The translations under genes were made by a program, and so were the position numbers. Source: Succiniclasticum ruminis DSM 9236 (lineage in GTDB: Bacteria; Bacillota; Negativicutes; Acidaminococcales; Acidaminococcaceae). From it: 64,000 nucleotides of DNA. Shown here in pieces: positions 58,789 to 64,000 of this stretch (positions are counted from its first letter, which is position 1; every line of letters starts with the position of its first letter). The DNA lies in assembly GCF_900112895.1 (NCBI RefSeq), contig NZ_FONL01000005.1:1-64000 (forward strand). Reading direction: 5' to 3'. The notes below the pieces were generated by a model, which saw only the letters and a program-made list of their open reading frames with translations, was not told the origin of the DNA and made no database searches.

Positions 58789-60003
58789 ATGCGAGAACGA
58801 TTCATGTTGTGGGAAAACCCGAAAGACGCCATTATTACGCTGATGATCCTGCTGATGGTCATCGGCTGCGTCAATGTGTTCAGCGCCAGCTTTGTCAAAG
58901 CGGAGGCCATGACCGGGAACCCCTATCATTTCCTGGTCCGCTATCTGATCTATGCGGCAGTAGGCGGAGTGATGTTCTGGGTCACGGCGTTTCATCTGAA
59001 TTATAAACGTATGATGAGCCCCCGGTTTTATAAAGTGGTAGTCGGGGTCACCATATTGCTTCTGGCGGCGACGCTGGGCGTCGGGACAGTGGTAAACGGT
59101 TCCCGGCGCTGGATTTATATCGCCGGCTTTTCCCTGCAGGCCTCGGAACTGGCCAAGGTTTCGGTCATCCTGATGGCGGCTTCCTTTCTGGGAGACCGGC
59201 TGCAGCAAGGCAAGCGGGTCAGTTTACTGGGATATCCTTCCAACGAGGCCCTTCTCTTCACCCTTGCCTTTGCGGCGCTGATTTTCCTCCAGCCGGATAT
59301 GGGAACCGCTACCATCGTCTTTGCGCTGATGCTGGGCATGTATGTGCTGGCGGGGATACCCAAACGGCAGATTGTCTATCTGATAGGTCTCGGCGTGGCA
59401 ATTGCCGGACTGGCCATGATGGCCCCGTACAGGCGGGCCCGCATCTTCCTCTGGCTGGATCCGTGGAAAGATGCCCAGGGTGGCGGCTATCAGATGACCC
59501 AGTCCCTTATGGCCATCGGCAGCGGCGGACTGACAGGACTGCCCTGGGGACAGGGTTCCAGTAAGTTCTTTTACCTGCCGGAAGCCCATACGGACTTTGC
59601 GTTTGCCATTTTCTGCCAGGAATGGGGCTATATCGGGGCGCTGTTTTTAATTGCCTGTTTCGTGATCATGGCCTGGGCCATGGTGACGATCGCCATGAAT
59701 ACGAAAGACCGGAGAGGCTATATGCTGGTGGCGGGCGCGACTCTGTTCCTGATCGGGCAGGCGGCCGCCAATATGGCCATGGTCACCGGACTTTTGCCGG
59801 TCATCGGCGTGCCGCTGATGTTTATCAGCTACGGCGGCACTTCGCTGATCGCCAATATGTTTACCCTGGGGCTGATCATTTCGGTTTACCGTAACGAAAG
59901 CGCCCGTGAAACCATGGAAGAACGCATCGCGGCCGGTCTTCCTCCTACAGAGGACAGCAGGCTGAGAGTGGTTTCCTCAAACCGGAACAGGAGGCCATTC
60001 TGA
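58789..60003 (+). CDS. SEDS-family peptidoglycan glycosyltransferase (FtsW/RodA/SpoVE type)
   Basis: A 404-residue membrane protein with about ten segments of the SEDS family, which polymerises lipid II into glycan strands. The family signature GLPWGQGSSKFFYLPEAHTDFAFAI is present near residue 260, and GVPLMFISYGGTSLIANMF near the end. Its stop overlaps the ATG of a class B PBP by one base, so the two form a coupled pair, as FtsW-FtsI or RodA-PBP2. The PASTA domain of the partner suggests the FtsW/FtsI-SpoVD type, but I leave the symbol open. AGAGGA lies before the ATG at 58789. Confidence 0.9.
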   Translation: MRERFMLWENPKDAIITLMILLMVIGCVNVFSASFVKAEAMTGNPYHFLVRYLIYAAVGGVMFWVTAFHLNYKRMMSPRFYKVVVGVTILLLAATLGVGTVVNGSRRWIYIAGFSLQASELAKVSVILMAASFLGDRLQQGKRVSLLGYPSNEALLFTLAFAALIFLQPDMGTATIVFALMLGMYVLAGIPKRQIVYLIGLGVAIAGLAMMAPYRRARIFLWLDPWKDAQGGGYQMTQSLMAIGSGGLTGLPWGQGSSKFFYLPEAHTDFAFAIFCQEWGYIGALFLIACFVIMAWAMVTIAMNTKDRRGYMLVAGATLFLIGQAAANMAMVTGLLPVIGVPLMFISYGGTSLIANMFTLGLIISVYRNESARETMEERIAAGLPPTEDSRLRVVSSNRNRRPF

Positions 60004-62027
60004 TGAAGAAGATCAAGTTTACGTTAAACGACAGCCGGAACCGCCTGCTGCTGTTAGGCGGGCTGATCCTGCTCATGTTCTTTGCCGTGGCTGTCAAATT
60101 ATTATGGATCCAGATCGTCAGCGGCACGGAACTGGGGAAACGGGCTACCGTGCAGGTTACGGACAAAATCAAGCGGCATACGCCCCGGGGACGGATCGTG
60201 GACAGGAACGGGGAAGAACTGGCTGTCAGCATCATGGTACACTCCCTGTACGTCAATCCCGACGAGATGAACAAGAGCGCCAAGCCGGGGAAAAAGGAGA
60301 CGGAATACCGCGATATCCCGCGGATCGCGGCCCAGAAACTGGCGCCGGTCCTGAACATCAGCGAAAAGGCATTGTATGACGACTTTACGTTAAAAGGCCA
60401 ATTCGTCTGGGTAAAGCGCATGCTGGAGCCCAGAGACTACGAGCAGGTAGTGAAGATCATCAAAGAGAACAAACTGCCGGGCCTGCACTTTATTGCAGAA
60501 AGCAAGCGGTACTATACGAAAAAATCTATGGCAGCCCAGGTGCTGGGCTTTGTAGGCACGGATGACAGCGGCCTTTCCGGACTGGAACTGGCCCTGGACA
60601 GCATCCTGAAAGGCGCGGAGACGCGGCAGACCAAAATGGTGGACGCCATGGGCCGCACCATTGCCGACCGGGACACGGACCTGGAAGAAAACCGGGAAAA
60701 GACCATGGTGGCGACTGTCTACCTGACCATCGACAGCAAGATGCAGTTTGTCATCGAAGACGCGCTGGATGACGCCATGAAACGGACGAATGCGGCCGCC
60801 GCCGCGGTTCTGATCATGGATCCCCACACCGGCGCGATTCTGGCCATGGGCAGCCGGCCCACGTTCGATCCCAACGATTTCGGGAAGTATCCCGCGGTCA
60901 ACTGGCTGAACCGGGCTATCTCCATTATTTACGAACCCGGTTCCGTATTTAAGCCCATCGTAGGCACCATGGGGCTGTCGGAAGGCCTGGTCACCCCGGA
61001 TACGCCCATCAACGATACCGGCTCCATCCGCATCGCGGACCGGGTCATCAGCAACTGGGACGATACGGGCATGGGCCTGTGTAAATTTGAAGACGTCATC
61101 AAATATTCCATTAACACCGGCATGGTGCAGCTGGGCATGAAGCTGGGTGCCCAAAAGGAAATCGACTGGGCGAAAAAATACGGTTTCGGAACAGCTACCG
61201 GCATCGAACTTCCCAGCGAGGAAGACGGGATCCTGTACGATCCCAAGAATATGTATGAACCGGACATCGCGACCCTGGCCATCGGGCAGGGCATTGCGGT
61301 GACGCCGTTACAGGAACTGAGGGCCATCTGCGCCATCGCCAACGGCGGGGAACTGTTAAAACCTTACATCATCGACCGTATCGTGGCGCCCAACGGGGAA
61401 GTAATCCGCAAAGGAAAAAAACAGGTGGTGCGGAACGTCATCACGCCGGAAGTGGCGGCCCAGATGCGCGGCATGATGGAAAAAGTGGTCAGCGAGGGCG
61501 GCGGCAAGACCGCCCGGATTAAAGGCTACCGGATCGCGGGCAAGACGGGTACCGCCCAGAAGATTGCCGAACAGGGCGGTTACGCGGCAGGGAAATATAT
61601 CGCGTCCTTTGTAGGCTTCGTGCCGGCGGACAAACCCCAGTATGCCATGCTGGTCATGCTGGATACGCCCCGGGGCGCGTTCTACGGGTCCCAGGTGTCG
61701 GCGCCTATCTTCCGCGACACCCTGCAGCAAATCCTGGTGGCCAAAGGCATCCAGCCCAGCAACAGCGAAGGTCTTCCCAGTTTTGAAGCCCATATGAAAC
61801 CGGGACAGAAAGAAAAACCGGCCAACGCGCTGCCTTCCTTAAAACCGAAGGGGAAAAACTGGATCGTGCCGGATTTCAGCGGGCTTGACGCCCGGGCCAT
61901 TACCGGTGAACTGCAGAAGGGCAGTATGGTGCTGGAGCCTTACGGTTCCGGAAAAGCCTATAAACAACGGCCAGCCGGCGGCACGGAAGTGGAACCGGGG
62001 AGCAAGATAGAAATCTGGTTCCAGTAA
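60003..62027 (+). CDS. Class B penicillin-binding protein with PASTA domain
   Basis: A 674-residue transpeptidase. An N-terminal membrane helix (about 14-38) is followed by the dimerisation domain (TPRGRIVDRNGEELAVS) and the transpeptidase: SVFK (Ser314-Lys317), SIN (369-371) and KTGT (514-517). A C-terminal PASTA-like segment (VPDFSGLDARAITGELQ) ends it. This is the FtsI/SpoVD architecture that crosslinks peptidoglycan with its SEDS partner upstream. Length and motifs are intact. The ATG overlaps the SEDS stop. Confidence 0.95.
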   Translation: MKKIKFTLNDSRNRLLLLGGLILLMFFAVAVKLLWIQIVSGTELGKRATVQVTDKIKRHTPRGRIVDRNGEELAVSIMVHSLYVNPDEMNKSAKPGKKETEYRDIPRIAAQKLAPVLNISEKALYDDFTLKGQFVWVKRMLEPRDYEQVVKIIKENKLPGLHFIAESKRYYTKKSMAAQVLGFVGTDDSGLSGLELALDSILKGAETRQTKMVDAMGRTIADRDTDLEENREKTMVATVYLTIDSKMQFVIEDALDDAMKRTNAAAAAVLIMDPHTGAILAMGSRPTFDPNDFGKYPAVNWLNRAISIIYEPGSVFKPIVGTMGLSEGLVTPDTPINDTGSIRIADRVISNWDDTGMGLCKFEDVIKYSINTGMVQLGMKLGAQKEIDWAKKYGFGTATGIELPSEEDGILYDPKNMYEPDIATLAIGQGIAVTPLQELRAICAIANGGELLKPYIIDRIVAPNGEVIRKGKKQVVRNVITPEVAAQMRGMMEKVVSEGGGKTARIKGYRIAGKTGTAQKIAEQGGYAAGKYIASFVGFVPADKPQYAMLVMLDTPRGAFYGSQVSAPIFRDTLQQILVAKGIQPSNSEGLPSFEAHMKPGQKEKPANALPSLKPKGKNWIVPDFSGLDARAITGELQKGSMVLEPYGSGKAYKQRPAGGTEVEPGSKIEIWFQ

Positions 62028-62124
62028 TCGGGATTTTAGGGTATAATGTAAGAGCGGATTATTTTAATTATAAATACAAAATTGTTTATCAGCAGATCCG
62101 GGAGAAGATAAGGAGGATGGAGCT

Positions 62125-63795
62125 ATGTTATCTGACATCGAGATTGCCCAGCAGGTGAAAATGCAGCCTGTTACGGAAATTGCGGAAAAACTGGGGATCG
62201 ATCAGGACGATCTGGAATTATACGGCAAATATAAAGCCAAACTTTCCTATGACCTGATCCGTAAAGTGGAAGACCGGAAACCGGGTAAACTGGTATTGGT
62301 TACGGCCATTACCCCAACTCCGGCAGGGGAAGGGAAATCCACCACCACCGTAGGCCTGGCCCAGGGCCTGCAGAAAATCGGGAAAAAGGTAATCGTGGCC
62401 TTGCGCGAGCCTTCCCTTGGACCCTGCTTCGGCATCAAAGGCGGCGCGGCCGGCGGCGGTTATTCCCAGGTTGTGCCCATGGAAGACATCAACCTGCATT
62501 TTACCGGCGATTTCCATGCCATCACGTCCGCCCATATGCTGCTGTCCGCCATGCTGGATAACTCCATCCAGCAGGGAAACCCGCTGAACATCGACCCGCG
62601 GCGCATTATCTGGAAACGGGTCGTGGATATGAACGACCGGGCCCTGCGGAACATCGTCATCGGCCTGGGCGGCAAAGCCCACGGCGTGCCCCGGGAAGAC
62701 GGCTTTGATATTACCGTGGCCAGTGAAGTCATGGCGATCCTCTGCCTGGCTTCCAACCTGCATGACTTAAAAGAAAGACTGAAACGGATCGTAGTCGCAT
62801 ACAATTATGACGGCAAGCCGGTTACGGCGGAAGACCTGCATGCGGCCGGCGCCATGGCGGCCCTGCTGAAAGATGCAGTGAAACCGAACCTGGTTCAGAC
62901 CCTGGAACATGTGCCGGCCATCATCCACGGCGGTCCCTTTGCCAACATCGCCCACGGCTGCAACAGCGTTATGGCCACCCGCACGGCCCTGCGGCTGGCG
63001 GACTTCACCATTACGGAAGCCGGATTCGGCGCAGACCTGGGCGCGGAGAAATTCTTCGACATCAAATGCCGTCAGGCCGGCCTGGCTCCGGACGCCTGCG
63101 TGCTGGTAGCCACGGTTCGCGCCCTGAAGATGCATGGCGGCGTAGCCAAAGCGGATCTGAAAGAGCCCAACGTGGAAGCAGTGAAAAAAGGTCTGCCGAA
63201 CCTGGGCAAACATATTGAAAACATCTTTAAGTTCGGCGTGCCTGTGGTAGTGGCTATTAACATCTTCGCACAGGATACCAAAGAAGAACTGCAGGCCGTG
63301 TACGATTACTGTGCCGGCATGGGCGTCAACGTAGCCCTCAGCGACGTATTCGCCAAAGGCGGCGAAGGCGGCGTGGAACTGGCCAAAGAAGTGGTTGCCC
63401 TGGCGGAAAGCGGCATGGCCCGCTTCAAACCGGTATACCCGCTGGATATGCCTCTGCGTAAAAAAGTGGAAACCATCGTGAAAGAAATTTACGGCGGCGA
63501 CCGTGTGGAATTCCAGGCCAAAGCGGCCCAGGCCCTGGACCAATACGAAAAAGAAGGCTACGGCAATCTGCCGGTCTGCATGGCCAAGACCCAGTACTCC
63601 CTGTCGGACGACCCGGCCCTGTTAGGCGCTCCTTCCGGCTTCACCGTAAACGTGAAGAATGCCAAAATCAGCGCAGGCGCAGGCTTCATCGTCATTTACA
63701 CCGGCGACATCATGACCATGCCGGGCCTGCCCAAGAAACCGGCCGCGGAGAATATTGATGTAACGGATGAGGGCAAGATCAGCGGACTGTTCTGA
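62125..63795 (+). CDS. fhs: Formate--tetrahydrofolate ligase
   Basis: A 556-residue enzyme that joins formate to tetrahydrofolate with ATP, giving 10-formyl-THF. The ATP-binding stretch [57 protein letters not shown]-type and [13 protein letters not shown] motifs are present. Length is standard. The start lies eight bases after AAGGAGG. A folD gene follows, so the one-carbon steps are clustered. A TATAAT at 62042 may be part of its promoter. Confidence 0.97.
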   Translation: MLSDIEIAQQVKMQPVTEIAEKLGIDQDDLELYGKYKAKLSYDLIRKVEDRKPGKLVLVTAITPTPAGEGKSTTTVGLAQGLQKIGKKVIVALREPSLGPCFGIKGGAAGGGYSQVVPMEDINLHFTGDFHAITSAHMLLSAMLDNSIQQGNPLNIDPRRIIWKRVVDMNDRALRNIVIGLGGKAHGVPREDGFDITVASEVMAILCLASNLHDLKERLKRIVVAYNYDGKPVTAEDLHAAGAMAALLKDAVKPNLVQTLEHVPAIIHGGPFANIAHGCNSVMATRTALRLADFTITEAGFGADLGAEKFFDIKCRQAGLAPDACVLVATVRALKMHGGVAKADLKEPNVEAVKKGLPNLGKHIENIFKFGVPVVVAINIFAQDTKEELQAVYDYCAGMGVNVALSDVFAKGGEGGVELAKEVVALAESGMARFKPVYPLDMPLRKKVETIVKEIYGGDRVEFQAKAAQALDQYEKEGYGNLPVCMAKTQYSLSDDPALLGAPSGFTVNVKNAKISAGAGFIVIYTGDIMTMPGLPKKPAAENIDVTDEGKISGLF

Positions 63796-63887
63796 TGATT
63801 GCTTCAACTGTGCGCACAGACGCATTGGCAGACGCTCCCGGTATTCAGGGAAACGTAGTACTTAAACAGCAGTAATTTAATAAAATC

Positions 63888-63920
63888 GAGACCGACAGTT
63901 GCTCCTGTCGGTCTCTTGCT
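63888..63920 (+). terminator. Hairpin terminator
   Basis: GAGACCGACAG pairs with CTGTCGGTCTC, followed by a short T-rich stretch, between fhs and folD. Confidence 0.6.
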
Positions 63921-63938
63921 ATCGAAAGGGAAATGCAC

Positions 63939-64000
63939 ATGGAAACGTTGATGATGAGCGGCCGCCCTGTGGCGGATGCCTGTAAGGAACAGATAAAGGA
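63939..64000 (+). CDS. folD: Start of methylenetetrahydrofolate dehydrogenase/cyclohydrolase FolD (partial)
   Basis: The window ends inside this gene. The first 20 codons read METLMMSGRPVADACKEQIK, which fits FolD N-termini (GRPVA...KE-I). FolD interconverts methylene-THF and formyl-THF, the step after fhs. AAAGGG lies upstream. It is a partial gene cut at the window end, so only position and context support the call. Confidence 0.65.
   Translation, partial: METLMMSGRPVADACKEQIK

Overview
The window looks like chromosomal DNA of a Firmicutes-type anaerobe of the class Negativicutes, probably near Acidaminococcus or Phascolarctobacterium. This is inferred from moderate GC, strong AGGAGG ribosome binding sites, sigma-A promoters (TTGACA-17-TATAAT), the gene order DUF2232 membrane protein / gdpP / rplI / dnaB, the BirA-controlled bioY-thiolase-acyl ligase set, and many small exported proteins. 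No 16S gene is present, so genus is not settled. I see no prophage, IS element or CRISPR array.

Region 1-2.6 kb is a decayed accessory patch. It holds a Nif11-type RiPP precursor peptide cut by the window edge, remnants of an HNH nuclease and of an unknown gene, two small membrane proteins, and on the minus strand a broken DUF4160/DUF2442 pair. Region 2.6-7.1 kb carries flavin/redox proteins (PPOX-like, flavin reductase, exported nitroreductase), a cysteine-rich DUF6125 protein and small unknowns. At 7.1-8.7 kb is a solitary ClpX-like AAA+ ATPase without a zinc-binding domain, with its own strong promoter and repeated operator-like boxes. Region 8.9-23.5 kb is a mosaic of exported or unknown proteins (DUF3298, I42 protease inhibitor, SH3b, His/Met-rich repeat protein, VanX-like dipeptidase), a UPF0261 plus PEP-hydrolase-family pair, an MBL-fold protein, an alpha/beta hydrolase, a VWA protein and a macro-domain fusion.

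Region 23.6-30.1 kb has an Rrf2 (IscR-like) regulator, an HD protein and mnmA as one operon, then an exported protein, a second HD protein, a nicotinamidase, a LysM protein resembling the SOS division inhibitor YneA behind paired LexA-like boxes, and gluQ. Region 30.2-40.2 kb is housekeeping: a DUF697 protein, DUF2232, gdpP, rplI, dnaB, purB, purA and a DUF3783 protein. Region 40.3-46.1 kb has a phosphodiesterase-like enzyme, thpR, a candidate small RNA rich in GGA motifs, and the biotin-regulated bioY / thiolase / AMP-ligase cluster.

Region 46.1-52.4 kb has tRNA-Lys(UUU), a Ca/Na antiporter, an ABC importer (lipoprotein, permease, ATPase) preceded by a short leader peptide whose ribosome binding site can be closed by a hairpin, an AEC carrier and tRNA-Gly(CCC). 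Region 52.4-64 kb has a membrane-fusion lipoprotein, a radical SAM protein, a repeat-rich NlpC/P60 hydrolase, an AcoR-like regulator with a one-base frameshift and no GAFTGA motif, trmB, a SEDS/PBP pair for septal or elongation peptidoglycan synthesis, fhs and the start of folD (one-carbon metabolism).

Most starts were chosen by ribosome binding site spacing. Family names come from recognised motifs, not from a database search.
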